From: Actinoplanes palleronii
GTDB taxonomy: Bacteria; Actinomycetota; Actinomycetes; Mycobacteriales; Micromonosporaceae
Assembly (NCBI RefSeq): GCF_016862315.1
Contig: NZ_BOMS01000086.1
Location: forward strand, 1-46,011
Direction of reading: 5' to 3'
Length of the DNA: 46,011 nucleotides
Numbering within the stretch: the stretch's first letter is position 1; every line of letters begins with the position of its first letter. Made by a program: the position numbers and the translations under genes. A model generated the notes under the pieces. It saw nothing but the letters and a program-made list of their open reading frames with translations, searched no databases and had not been told where the DNA came from. Positions 32,302 to 40,674 of this stretch are shown in pieces.

Positions 32302-33885
32302 ATGACTCGCCATGGTCGCCGCGCCGCTGTCCTGGCTTCCTCGCTGCTCCTGTCGGTGTTCGCACAGACCGGTGTGGCGTCGGCGGCGGCCAAGAAGCCC
32401 GCCCCCGCGCCGGCCGCGACGAAGAAGCCCACCGTCACACCCCCCACGAAGCCGGCCACCAAGCCGGTGGTGAAGCCCACGCCGTCGAAGGCCGCCGGCC
32501 CGGTCAAGGAGGCCGCGCCGACCCTGGCGAACCGGCTGGCCGCGGTGCGGACCGCCAAGACGATCAACTACTACCCGTCGAACGCGGGCTGGTCGGCGAT
32601 GTGGACCCACTTCGACGCCGTGAAGATCGAGGCGGACCTGACCAAGGCCGCGGCGCTGGGCGCGGACACGGTCCGGGTGATCGTCTTCCCGACCGCGTTC
32701 GGCTACCCCACGCCGAAGGCCGACTACGCCACCAAGCTGAGCAAGTTCGTCAGCATCGCCGACGGCGAGGGGCTCTCGGTCAAGCTGACCCTCTTCGACT
32801 GGTGGGCCGGGTACTCGGACGCGGCCGGCAGCGCCGCGTGGGCGAAGGCGGTGCTCGCGCCGTACGCGAACGACCCGCGGGTGCTCTCCGCCGAGCTGCA
32901 GAACGAGTTCGACCCGACCGACGCGGACGCCGTGGCCTGGGTCCGGAAGCTGATCCCGGGTGTCCGGGCGGCCGTGCCGACGATGCCGCTGACGCTCTCC
33001 GTCTCCGGCACCACCGGCCAGGCCGGGCTCACCCGGATCCGCACCGCGCTCGCCGGCACCCCGCTCGACTACCTGGACTTCCACTTCTACGGCAACTCGG
33101 AACGGGCCCTCGCCGAGATCCGCAAGGCGCAGGCCGCGGCCGCTCCCTACCCGATCGTGATCGGCGAGACCGGGCTCAGCACGGCCACCGGCAGCGAGGG
33201 TGAGCAGGCCGCGTACCTGGCCCGGGTGTTCGAGGCGGCCAAGGTGGCCGGCATCGGCTCGGTGGCGCCGTGGACGCTCTCCGACTTCAGCGCCGGCGCG
33301 ATTCCGGCCAACTCGGCGGTCTCCAAGATCCCGGCGCAGTACAAGTTCGGCCTGTACCGGGCGGACGGTTCGGCGAAGCCCGCGGCGGCCGTGGTGAAGA
33401 CGTACTGGACCGGTCAGGCGATCACCAGCGCCAGCGTGCTGGACCTGGGCTTCGAGGCGGCCGCGGGCAACTCGCCGTGGCGTCCGTACCTGGCCGAGGA
33501 CGGCGCCGCGGTCCGGGCAAGGGACACCGCCCGCACCGGGACCTGGTCGGCGAAGTTCTCCGGCACCAACCGCAGCGACACCGGCCTGCCGTCGGTCCGG
33601 ACCGCACCGGTCACCCCGGTGCAGCCCGGCCAGAAGTGGCACGCCGAGGCCTGGGCCAAGGGCCAGAACGTGACCGGTACCAGCGAGATCGCGCTGAGCT
33701 GGTTCGACGCCGGCGACAAGTGGCTGGGGCAGGCCTCGTCTAAGCCGGTCCCGGCCGGCACCAGCGGCTGGACCCGGCTGACCGTGGACACCACCGCGCC
33801 GGCCGGTGCGGCCAGCGTCCAGCTTCACCTCAAGTCGGGCGACAACAAGGGCGCCGTCTGGTTCGACGACGTGACGCTCTCCTGA
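32302..33885 (+). CDS. Secreted glycoside hydrolase (clan A, cellulase-like) with C-terminal carbohydrate-binding module
   Basis: 527 residues. A Sec signal is followed by the cleavage region GVASA near residue 28; a Lys/Pro/Ala-rich linker runs to about 75. A TIM barrel (about 85-370) carries the clan A catalytic pair: acid/base E202 in AELQNEFDP and nucleophile E289 in PIVIGETGLS. Related motifs are GADTVRVIVFP and YLDFHFYG. The C-terminal domain (about 376-527), with VLDLGFEAAAGNSPW and GAASVQLHLKSGDNKGAVWFDDVTLS, is a CBM4/CenC-like binding module. The start was set at the ATG that gives a proper signal peptide; no strong ribosome binding site precedes it. Its last 61 bases overlap the convergent glycosyltransferase gene. 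It may trim or degrade the polysaccharide made by that cluster. Confidence 0.85.
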   Translation: MTRHGRRAAVLASSLLLSVFAQTGVASAAAKKPAPAPAATKKPTVTPPTKPATKPVVKPTPSKAAGPVKEAAPTLANRLAAVRTAKTINYYPSNAGWSAMWTHFDAVKIEADLTKAAALGADTVRVIVFPTAFGYPTPKADYATKLSKFVSIADGEGLSVKLTLFDWWAGYSDAAGSAAWAKAVLAPYANDPRVLSAELQNEFDPTDADAVAWVRKLIPGVRAAVPTMPLTLSVSGTTGQAGLTRIRTALAGTPLDYLDFHFYGNSERALAEIRKAQAAAAPYPIVIGETGLSTATGSEGEQAAYLARVFEAAKVAGIGSVAPWTLSDFSAGAIPANSAVSKIPAQYKFGLYRADGSAKPAAAVVKTYWTGQAITSASVLDLGFEAAAGNSPWRPYLAEDGAAVRARDTARTGTWSAKFSGTNRSDTGLPSVRTAPVTPVQPGQKWHAEAWAKGQNVTGTSEIALSWFDAGDKWLGQASSKPVPAGTSGWTRLTVDTTAPAGAASVQLHLKSGDNKGAVWFDDVTLS

Positions 33886-35030
33886 TCGATCCCGATCCGG
33901 GTGAAGAGGCGCTGATACGCGTCGAGGGTCCGCTCCCAGGAGGACGGATCCGCGTGCCGCCGGCCGGTCAGGCCGGCGGCACTCTTGATCCCGGCGGCCA
34001 GTTCGCCCGGCTCGGCCGGCGGGACGAAAACCGTTCCCGGGTACGGCCCGGCCGCCTCGACCAGCCCGCCGACCGAGGTGACCACGACCGGCAGCCCGTG
34101 ACTCATCGCGATGTGCAGCGGCCCGCTGGCCGAGCTGCGCCGGTACGGCAGCACCACCGCGTCGGCCGCCGCGAAGTACTCGTTCACCTCGGTGTCCGGC
34201 ACGTACCGGTTGACGAAGGTGATCCGGTCCCGGGCCGGCGAGGACGCGATCAGCTCGGCCGGGCGGGTCCAGCCCTCCCAGGTCTCGCCGACCACGGTCA
34301 GGTGGTACTCCGGTCCGAGCGTCCCGAACGCCTCGATCAGGTCCTCGAGACCCTTGTACGGCCGGATCGTCCCGAAGTACAGCAGCCGGCACACCCCGTC
34401 CGGCCCTGGGGTGCGCGGCGTGTCCACCACGTGGTGGTCGAACGGCCCGTGCAGCGCGATCTCGGCCGGCACCCCGGCCAGGTCGTACGCGCAGGCCAGC
34501 GCGTCCCGGTCGTACGCCGAGTGCACCACCACCCCGGAGGTGCGGCGCAGCAGCGGGCGGATCGCGGCCCGGACGTACCGGGCCGCCCACCGGTGGCGCA
34601 GCTCCGCGGTGTCCTGCACCTCGTGGAACTCGACCACCACCCGGATGCCGAGCCGCCGCGCCGCCAGCGCCAGCGCCAGGTACGAGTGCAGCACCGCCCC
34701 GGTCCACCACTGCAGCACCAGCACGTCCGGCTGCTGCTCGCGCAGGAAGCGGGTGGCCCGCCGCACGCTCGGCACGGCCCACCAGTCGATGCCGTCGAAG
34801 ACCCGGACGTCGTCGGCGTACCGCAGGTCGCTGAGCGGCTGACCGACCCGGTCCCGGCCCGGGTAGAGCCGGGCCGGCAGCAACCGCCGCATCAGGATCG
34901 TGCCGACGTCGTAGCGCTCCTGCAGCGCGTTGCTGAGCCGGCAGGTGTAGTAGCTGATGCCGGACAGGAAGTGCCAGCCGGAGCCGACCACCACCACCCG
35001 GGTCCTACTGGAATGCGGCGATGCAGGCAC
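33825..35030 (-). CDS. Glycosyltransferase family 4 protein
   Basis: 401 residues with the GT-B fold of GT4 enzymes. The N-terminal domain has VVVVGSGWHFLSGISYYTCRLSNAL and WWTGAVLHSYLALALAARRLG; the C-terminal nucleotide-sugar domain has LLYFGTIRPYKGLEDLIEAF, DAVVLPYRRSSASGPLHIAMSHGLPVVVTSVGG and E-A-A at the donor-binding site. The GTG at 35030 has GGAGG six bases upstream but overlaps the preceding gene by 26 bases; a GTG at 34997 is an alternative. It is the last gene of the polysaccharide operon. Its final 20 codons lie opposite the end of the glycosidase gene. The donor and acceptor sugars are unknown. Confidence 0.88.
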   Translation of the reverse strand: MPASPHSSRTRVVVVGSGWHFLSGISYYTCRLSNALQERYDVGTILMRRLLPARLYPGRDRVGQPLSDLRYADDVRVFDGIDWWAVPSVRRATRFLREQQPDVLVLQWWTGAVLHSYLALALAARRLGIRVVVEFHEVQDTAELRHRWAARYVRAAIRPLLRRTSGVVVHSAYDRDALACAYDLAGVPAEIALHGPFDHHVVDTPRTPGPDGVCRLLYFGTIRPYKGLEDLIEAFGTLGPEYHLTVVGETWEGWTRPAELIASSPARDRITFVNRYVPDTEVNEYFAAADAVVLPYRRSSASGPLHIAMSHGLPVVVTSVGGLVEAAGPYPGTVFVPPAEPGELAAGIKSAAGLTGRRHADPSSWERTLDAYQRLFTRIGIDQESVTSSNQTAPLLSPDLR

Positions 35031-36246
35031 GGTAGACCTCCTCGATCTGCGGAACGACCCGGGCCGCGGTGAAGTCCAGCCCGCGCTGCTGGCCGGCCGC
35101 GCGCAACCGCGCGGCCAGGTCCCGGTCGGTGAGCACCCGCAGCAGCGCGGCGTGCAGCGCGACCGGGTCGCCGGGTGGCACCAGCAGGCCGGTCACCCCG
35201 TCGGTGACGACATCGGTGAGGCCGCCGGCGGCCGAGGCGACGAGCGGCGCGCCGGCCAGCATCGCCTCCACAGCGACCTGACCCATCCCCTCGTTCAGGG
35301 ACGGGACCGCGCCCGCAACGGCGCCCCGCCAGGCGGCCATCACCTGCGCGTGCGGCACGTCGTGGCGGATCAGCACGCCGGGCGGGGGCGGCGGGGTGTC
35401 GTCGCGGCGGGTGCCGAGGCAGACCAGGGCCGGCGCCGGTCCCGGCCCGGCCCAGCCGGCCACCAGTTCCCGGTACGCGTCGAACAGCACGTCGATGCCC
35501 TTGTGCGGCCCGAGCGCGCCGACGAAGAGCAGGTAGTCGCCGGTCGGCAGCCAGTCCGGCCGGGGGGTGTCCCGGGCCAGGGCGTCCAGGCCGTCCGGCA
35601 CCAGGCTGGAGACCACCTGGACGGGCAGATCGCCGGGCAGCCGCGCCTGGTCCAGGGCCTGCGCGACCGAGGTGGAGATCGCGGTGAGCGCGTCGATGCC
35701 GCGGTGCCGGTGCGCGTGCAGGCCGGTGGTGAGCGCGATCGAGCGGGGCCGGCCGTACTGGGTGGTCGCGCAGCTCATGCACTTGGCCAGGGCCGGGCCG
35801 GGGCAGCGGCCGCCGTCACGGGCGAACGTCTTGCGCACGCAGGTCAGCCCGAAGTCGTGCGCGGTGTGCACGTGCGGGCGGCCGATCCGGGAACGCCGCA
35901 GCGGCAGGTAGCTGTACATCAACCAGTCGTGGCTGTGCACCACGTCGTACTGCTCGGCACGCAGCAGCCGGGCGATCGCGGCCGTGGTCAACGGGTCGGG
36001 AGCGGTCGGGTGGAACGGCTTGCCGGGATCCTGGTTGATCAGCGGCAGCAGGGTGTTGGCGACGCTGCGGACCCGGTGCACCCGGACCCCGTTGATCGTC
36101 TCGTCGCCGGGCGCCCGGGGGGTGGCGAGGGTGAGCACGGTGACCTCGTGACCGCGCCGGACCAGCTCCTCGCTGCTGGTCGCGATGCTGCGTTCCAGGC
36201 CGCCGATCACCGGGGCGTACAGGTTGGACAGGTGCAGGATCTTCAT
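35005..36246 (-). CDS. Glycosyltransferase family 4 protein
   Basis: 413 residues, GT-B fold. It starts MKILHLSNLYAPVIGGLERSI, the GT4 acceptor-domain opening with a GG loop. VVHSHDWLMYSYLPLRR and HTAHDFGLTCVRK follow, then a Cys-rich insert (GGRCPGPALAKCMSC) seen in some actinobacterial GT4 proteins and possibly metal-binding. The donor domain has LLFVGALGPHKGIDVLFDAY and PSLNEGMGQVAVEAMLAGAPLVASAAGGL with the E-x7-E motif. The ATG overlaps the flippase stop by four bases. It is a cytoplasmic enzyme, part of the polysaccharide assembly operon. Confidence 0.9.
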   Translation of the reverse strand: MKILHLSNLYAPVIGGLERSIATSSEELVRRGHEVTVLTLATPRAPGDETINGVRVHRVRSVANTLLPLINQDPGKPFHPTAPDPLTTAAIARLLRAEQYDVVHSHDWLMYSYLPLRRSRIGRPHVHTAHDFGLTCVRKTFARDGGRCPGPALAKCMSCATTQYGRPRSIALTTGLHAHRHRGIDALTAISTSVAQALDQARLPGDLPVQVVSSLVPDGLDALARDTPRPDWLPTGDYLLFVGALGPHKGIDVLFDAYRELVAGWAGPGPAPALVCLGTRRDDTPPPPPGVLIRHDVPHAQVMAAWRGAVAGAVPSLNEGMGQVAVEAMLAGAPLVASAAGGLTDVVTDGVTGLLVPPGDPVALHAALLRVLTDRDLAARLRAAGQQRGLDFTAARVVPQIEEVYRACIAAFQ

Positions 36247-37505
36247 CGGCTCTCTTTTCTGGAGCTCAGGACCACCGCGCCGACCAGCAGCGCGCCCGCC
36301 GTCTGGCCGGCCAGCCAGGCGACGCCGGCGCCGGTCACCCCGGCGCCGGGCAGCAGCAGCCAGGCCAGGCACAGGCAGCTGGCCGCGCGGACCGCGTTGA
36401 CCCGGCGGCAGAGCCGGAACTCGCCCCGCGACCGCCAGTGCGCGACGGCCAGGTTGGTCACCGCGTCCGGGAGCGCGGCCAGCACCAGGATCTGCAGCAG
36501 CAGGCCGCCCTCGGCCGCGTACCCGGCGCTGAACAGGCCGAGGATCCGGTCGCCGGCGATCAGCAGCAGCGCGGCCGGGCCGCCGACCATCGACAGCACC
36601 ACCAGGGCGGCGCGGCGCAGGCCGACCCGGGCCGCGTTGGTGCGTTCGGCGTAGAGCGCCGAGGAGACCGCCGGGGACACCATGAACAGCATCGACGCGG
36701 TCATCCAGGCCAGGTAGAAGTGCGCGTTGGCGCCCGGCCCGAGCACCGCGGTGACCAGCACCGGCAGCAGCGCGGCCGGGCCGGCCTGGGTCAGGTTGAT
36801 CAGGTGGTGGCCGGTCAGCGCGGCGCGCAGGTGCGGCAGCTCACCGGCCAGCCCGGCCAGCCGCAGCCGGACGCCGGGCCGCAGCCGGCTCAGCCCGGCG
36901 GTCATCGTCGCGACGCTGACCAGCAGGATCGGGAGGGTCCAGGAGAGCACCACGGCGCCGGCCGACTGCGCCCCGGTGGCCAGGATCGCGATCAGCGCCA
37001 GGATCTTTCCCCCGGCGAGGAGCAGATTTCGTACGAACATGCCGTGCCCGGCGCGGTGTGCCACGTAGACGTTGTCCAGCAGCGTGGTGGCCGTGACCGC
37101 GACCGCGGCACAGATCAGCGCGGTGGCGCCGACCGGGCCGGCCAGGAAGCCGAAGTTGACCGCGACCATCGGGACCAGCACCGCCCCGGCGGCGGCCAGC
37201 GCCGCGGTAGCCGCGCAGCCGGCCGCCAGACCGCCGCTGACGATCCGCGACCAGGCGTCCGGGGCGCTGCCCGGCAGCCGCTGGATGAACATGTGCCCGG
37301 CGCCCAGGTTGGCGGCCATGCTGATCGCGGTGGCCGCCGAGATGAGCGCGGTGGCCGTGCCGATCTGCGGCTGCGGCAGCGCGCGGGCGGCGAGCATCCA
37401 GTACAGGTAGCCGAGCCCGCCGTTGGCCACCGTGGTCGCCATGATCAGCAGGCTGTTGCGGGCCAGCGAGTCGTTCAGCACCCGCCGGGTCGCCACGATC
37501 AGCAC
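36243..37505 (-). CDS. Polysaccharide flippase (Wzx/MATE-like MOP family)
   Basis: About 420 residues with 12 or so hydrophobic helices, typical of lipid-linked oligosaccharide flippases. It opens with SLARNSLLIMATTVANGGLGYLYWMLAARALPQPQIGTATALIS, the usual first two helices of the family, and ends in basic residues (SSRKESR). It should move undecaprenyl-linked repeat units across the membrane. The start is uncertain: GTG at 37505 overlaps the previous gene by seven bases, and GTG at 37496 begins just after that stop; neither has a clear ribosome binding site, so coupling is likely. It is flanked on both sides by glycan genes in one operon. Confidence 0.85.
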   Translation of the reverse strand: MLIVATRRVLNDSLARNSLLIMATTVANGGLGYLYWMLAARALPQPQIGTATALISAATAISMAANLGAGHMFIQRLPGSAPDAWSRIVSGGLAAGCAATAALAAAGAVLVPMVAVNFGFLAGPVGATALICAAVAVTATTLLDNVYVAHRAGHGMFVRNLLLAGGKILALIAILATGAQSAGAVVLSWTLPILLVSVATMTAGLSRLRPGVRLRLAGLAGELPHLRAALTGHHLINLTQAGPAALLPVLVTAVLGPGANAHFYLAWMTASMLFMVSPAVSSALYAERTNAARVGLRRAALVVLSMVGGPAALLLIAGDRILGLFSAGYAAEGGLLLQILVLAALPDAVTNLAVAHWRSRGEFRLCRRVNAVRAASCLCLAWLLLPGAGVTGAGVAWLAGQTAGALLVGAVVLSSRKESR

Positions 37506-38698
37506 GCGGCCCGTCCGGCGGTCTTCGCTGCCCCGGCGGTCTTCGTTGCGCCGGTCTTCGCTGCCCCGGCGGTCTTCGTTGCGCCGGTCTTCGCTGCCGC
37601 CGCGCTCTTCGCTGCCGCGGCTGGGCTGGTGGTCGTCGCGGAGCGGGCGTAGAAGACCGTGCTCGCGCCGCCGACGCTGATCCCGACCGCGCGCAGGCAG
37701 CCGTCCGGTGGCAGCGGCGGGACCCGGACGCTCAACGCATAGACCTTTCCGGTCATCACGGTCACCGGGCGGGCCGCGACCACCGCGCCGCCGACCCGCA
37801 TCCGCAGCCACTGGGTGTTGGTCGGCAGACCGGAATTGGTCACCCGGACCGGCACCGCGAGGCCGCGGGCCGGCACCGTCACCGGGTGGGTGATCCCGGC
37901 CGCCCAGCCGTTCAGCGCCACCGTCAGATAGCCGGGCAGCTCCGGGTGCGGCCCGCGCTCGACACCGCGGACCGCGATCGCGCCCACCACCAGGGCCAGC
38001 GCGATCGGGATCGTGACGGCAGCGGCGGTCCGCGACGGCGCGGCCGGTTCCTCGGCCTCGGCCGCCGGGAAAGCGGGCGCCTGCCCGGCGAGCCGTTGAA
38101 CCGGCACACCCGGCCGGCCGCCATCACCGGCCCGACCGAACCGACCGCGGCCGGTCAGCAGGCTGAGCAGCTCCCGGCCTCGGCTGGCTCTCCGGGGTGT
38201 CTCCCGAGTGTCGAGACACCCCGGAGAGCCAGCCGGGTCCGGGAACCGCGCCGCGGTCCGGGAGTGGCTGGTTTCCAGGGGTGTCTCCCGAGTGTCGAGA
38301 CACCCCGGAGAGCCAGCCGGGTCCGGGAACCGGGCCGCGGTCCGGGTGGTGGCGTGGCCGAGGAAGAGCCGGAGCAGACCGGCCGCGGCGAGCACGGTGG
38401 CCAGCAGCGCGGCGCCGGCGATCAGCGGGAGCGGCGCGACCCGCACGCCGAACGGATACAGCAGCAGCGCCAGCGCCGGCAGGGTGAGCAGGCCGGTCAG
38501 CACGACCAGGCCGGCCCGGACCGCCGGGAGGCCGGCCTCGGCGGGCCGGCCGGTGACCGCGCCCAGCCACAGCTCGCCGATCGCGAGCAGGGCCAGCAGG
38601 CCGGCCGGCAGCAGCACCGGCCAGGGCAGCCCGGCGGCAGGCAGCAGGACCGACAGGCCCGCGTACGCGACCACCAGCGGCCGGAAGATCGTCTTCAT
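37499..38698 (-). CDS. Membrane protein with in-frame palindromic repeat insertion
   Basis: 399 residues, no known family. The N-terminal 115 residues have four hydrophobic segments. Residues 119-146 and 147-174 are two near-identical 28-residue blocks (each with PDPAGS-PGCLDTRETP), encoded by a tandem palindromic DNA element. A hydrophobic segment near 225-245 (TIPIALALVVGAIAV) leads to an extracytoplasmic beta-rich domain (about 250-355, VPVRVTNSGLPTNTQWLRMRVGG). The C-terminus is Lys/Thr/Ala-rich with a KTGATKTAGAA repeat and a final Cys. The ATG overlaps the upstream stop codon by four bases. It may be an assembly or anchoring factor of the polysaccharide system, but this is only a guess from its position. 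Confidence 0.75.
   Translation of the reverse strand: MKTIFRPLVVAYAGLSVLLPAAGLPWPVLLPAGLLALLAIGELWLGAVTGRPAEAGLPAVRAGLVVLTGLLTLPALALLLYPFGVRVAPLPLIAGAALLATVLAAAGLLRLFLGHATTRTAARFPDPAGSPGCLDTRETPLETSHSRTAARFPDPAGSPGCLDTRETPRRASRGRELLSLLTGRGRFGRAGDGGRPGVPVQRLAGQAPAFPAAEAEEPAAPSRTAAAVTIPIALALVVGAIAVRGVERGPHPELPGYLTVALNGWAAGITHPVTVPARGLAVPVRVTNSGLPTNTQWLRMRVGGAVVAARPVTVMTGKVYALSVRVPPLPPDGCLRAVGISVGGASTVFYARSATTTSPAAAAKSAAAAKTGATKTAGAAKTGATKTAGAAKTAGRAAC
37521..37605 (-). repeat. 33-bp minisatellite encoding KTGATKTAGAA
   Basis: Units begin at 37521, 37554 and 37587 (the third decays), each starting gtcttcgctg and containing a second gtcttcg. On the minus strand one unit gives the 11 residues KTGATKTAGAA. 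The array forms the Lys/Ala-rich C-terminus of the membrane protein and keeps frame when copy number changes. Confidence 0.85.
38182..38234 (-). repeat. Palindromic element inside coding region, copy A
   Basis: Perfect 22-bp arms (38182-38203 and 38213-38234) beginning ggctggctctccgg, with a 9-base loop ccgagtgtc. It lies within the gene for the repeat-bearing membrane protein and is read through in frame. With copy B it forms a tandem duplication of period 84 bases (28 codons). Confidence 0.9.
38266..38318 (-). repeat. Palindromic element inside coding region, copy B
   Basis: The right arm (38297-38318) and loop are identical to copy A; the left arm has changes (ggctggtttccagg). The spacing to copy A is exactly 84 bases. 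This version is closest to the intergenic copy at 24243-24295. Confidence 0.9.
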
Positions 38699-40674
38699 CG
38701 GTTTCCCTCGCGGGCCGGCCGGTCCCGGCGCGCGGTCCGGTCCAGGCTGCCGAAGTCGAAGCGGTAGATCGCCAGGTGCGGGCCGTCGTAGATCTTGATC
38801 AGCCAGGGCATCGAGTCGAACTTGGTCAGCTGGGAGCGATCGAAGGCCGGCACCCCGTCGTGGCGCAGCGGCTCGTTCGTCTCGAAGTAGATGTTGATGT
38901 CCGGCACCTGCTCGGCCATCCGCCGGTCGACGATCAGAAACCTGAAGCGCCAGTCGCGCAGCTGGGCGAGCAGCGCCGGCGAGATCGGCTGCCCCGGCTT
39001 CGCCCGGTAGAGGTCGTAGGCCGGGAAGCTCTCCGAGCCGGTGTTCGGGTGCTGCTCGCCGTAGGAGCCGAGGACCAGACCGGAGTAGCGGTCGGCGACC
39101 AGCCGGAACCCACCGCCCTGGGTGTCGCGCAGCCACTTCGCGGCGGCGAGCACCTCCGGGGTGGCCGCCCGGGTGTCCGAGCCGTAGACCGGCGGGCCGG
39201 GGAACCGGTAGGACGGGTTCATCCCGGCCGCGTTGTTGCCGACCAGCATCAGCGCGCACACCGCGAGCAGCCCGGCCCCGGCCGCGATCGGGCCGGCCGG
39301 GGCGAACCGGACCGGCAGCCGGGCCGGCCAGTGCCGGGCCCGGTCGAGCAGCGCCACGACCACCGGCGCGACCACGATGGCCAGGCCGAGATAACTGAAC
39401 GCCCAGGAGCGGCGCGCGCCCTCGGCGCCGGCCGGGGTGAGGATCAGCAGGGTGGCCGGGAAGTACAACGCGCCGACCAGCAGCAGCGCGGAGGTGCCGG
39501 CCCGGGTGATCGGGTCGTCGGTGTACCGGCGGTGCCACCACAGGCCGAGCGCGGCGAGCATCCCGGCCAGCGCGACCCCCGGCGTGATGTACGCCGCAGT
39601 CTGCTCCCACCAGGGCAGCACCGACTTGCTGAACAGCTCCCGCCCGCCCTCGTCGCCCCCGGCCAGCCCGCTGATCTGGTCCAGCGCCCGCCCCAGGTAC
39701 GGGTCCAGGTAGCTGCCGGTGCGCGGCGCCACGATGCCCAGCCATGCGGCCACGATCAGCGCGGTGCCGGAGGTGAGTGCCCAGGCCACCCGGGCCGGGG
39801 TGACCAGTTCCCGGGCCTGGATCGAGTGGATCGTGCAGACCACCGCGAGCAGGCCGAGGATCCCGGTCATCCACAGCGCGGTGAGGTGATGGGTGGCGGT
39901 GGTCGCGCCGGCGAGCAGCAGGGTGAGCCCGGCCCAGCCGAGACGGGACGGGACCGTGGTGGCGCGGGTGGCCCGGATCGCCGCGGCGAGCGCCCAGACC
40001 AGCACGCCGATGGCCAGCGACTCGTACCCGAGCTGGGTGTCGAAGAACAGGAAAGAGCTGTTCAAGCTGTAGACGATCGCGGCCGCCGCGGCGATCCGCG
40101 GGTCCGGCCAGAGCTGACCGGCCAGCACCGCGACGCCCAGGGTCAGCAGCACGTGCGCGGTGGTCAGCACGAACAGCGCGGCCTGCCAGATGCTCAGGCC
40201 GGTGAGCGAGGCCAGCGACGCGACGCAGGCGTGCAGGCCGGGGTAGTCGCCGATCACCCGGACGATCGAGTTGGCCTCGAAGAGCCGGCCGTCGGCCAGG
40301 ATGCCGTGGCTCTGGCCCCAGTGGGCGTACTCGTCGTGGTAGAGCGGGCCGCTCGGGTGGCGCAGCAGTTTCGGCAGGTAGGTGAAGGCGCCGTAGCCGA
40401 TCAGCACGGCCATCCGCAGCCGGGCCGAGGTGGCCCGGCGGATCGACCACCAGGCGACCGGCAGCGTGAACACCAGCATGCCGGCCCAGAACCAGCCGAA
40501 CTGGCCGCCGGCGCCCCACTCGGCCCGGCGGTAGGCGATCACGATGGCGGCGGCGCCGGCCGCACCGGCCACGGTCAGGGTGACCGCGCACCAGATCGCC
40601 TCGGCCGCCGGGCGGGGCGCGCCGCTGCGCGCCCCGGTCAGTCCGGGCGCGGGCCGCTCGGTGACCGCGCTCAT
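38695..40674 (-). CDS. Polytopic membrane glycosyltransferase (GT-C-like)
   Basis: 659 residues with about 12 hydrophobic segments over residues 25-470 and a soluble extracytoplasmic C-terminal domain of about 180 residues. The first large loop contains LYHDEYAHWGQSHG, with an acidic pair where GT-C enzymes (ArnT/PMT-like) hold the catalytic Asp/Glu. Later landmarks are FLFFDTQLGYESLAIG and TTATHHLTALWM. The C-terminal domain includes VADRYSGLVLGSYGEQHPNTGSESFPAYDLYRAKPGQ. It probably transfers sugars from polyprenyl-phosphate donors outside the membrane, or acts in polymerisation; a classical Wzy signature is not recognised. It is coupled by ATGA overlaps to both neighbours. Confidence 0.75.
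   Translation of the reverse strand: MSAVTERPAPGLTGARSGAPRPAAEAIWCAVTLTVAGAAGAAAIVIAYRRAEWGAGGQFGWFWAGMLVFTLPVAWWSIRRATSARLRMAVLIGYGAFTYLPKLLRHPSGPLYHDEYAHWGQSHGILADGRLFEANSIVRVIGDYPGLHACVASLASLTGLSIWQAALFVLTTAHVLLTLGVAVLAGQLWPDPRIAAAAAIVYSLNSSFLFFDTQLGYESLAIGVLVWALAAAIRATRATTVPSRLGWAGLTLLLAGATTATHHLTALWMTGILGLLAVVCTIHSIQARELVTPARVAWALTSGTALIVAAWLGIVAPRTGSYLDPYLGRALDQISGLAGGDEGGRELFSKSVLPWWEQTAAYITPGVALAGMLAALGLWWHRRYTDDPITRAGTSALLLVGALYFPATLLILTPAGAEGARRSWAFSYLGLAIVVAPVVVALLDRARHWPARLPVRFAPAGPIAAGAGLLAVCALMLVGNNAAGMNPSYRFPGPPVYGSDTRAATPEVLAAAKWLRDTQGGGFRLVADRYSGLVLGSYGEQHPNTGSESFPAYDLYRAKPGQPISPALLAQLRDWRFRFLIVDRRMAEQVPDINIYFETNEPLRHDGVPAFDRSQLTKFDSMPWLIKIYDGPHLAIYRFDFGSLDRTARRDRPAREGNR

Noticed and set aside
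37505..37811. N-terminal extension of the flippase (EDRRGSEDRRNEDRR-type repeats)
   Set aside because: This is the minisatellite of the upstream gene read in another frame; the flippase fold starts after 37505.
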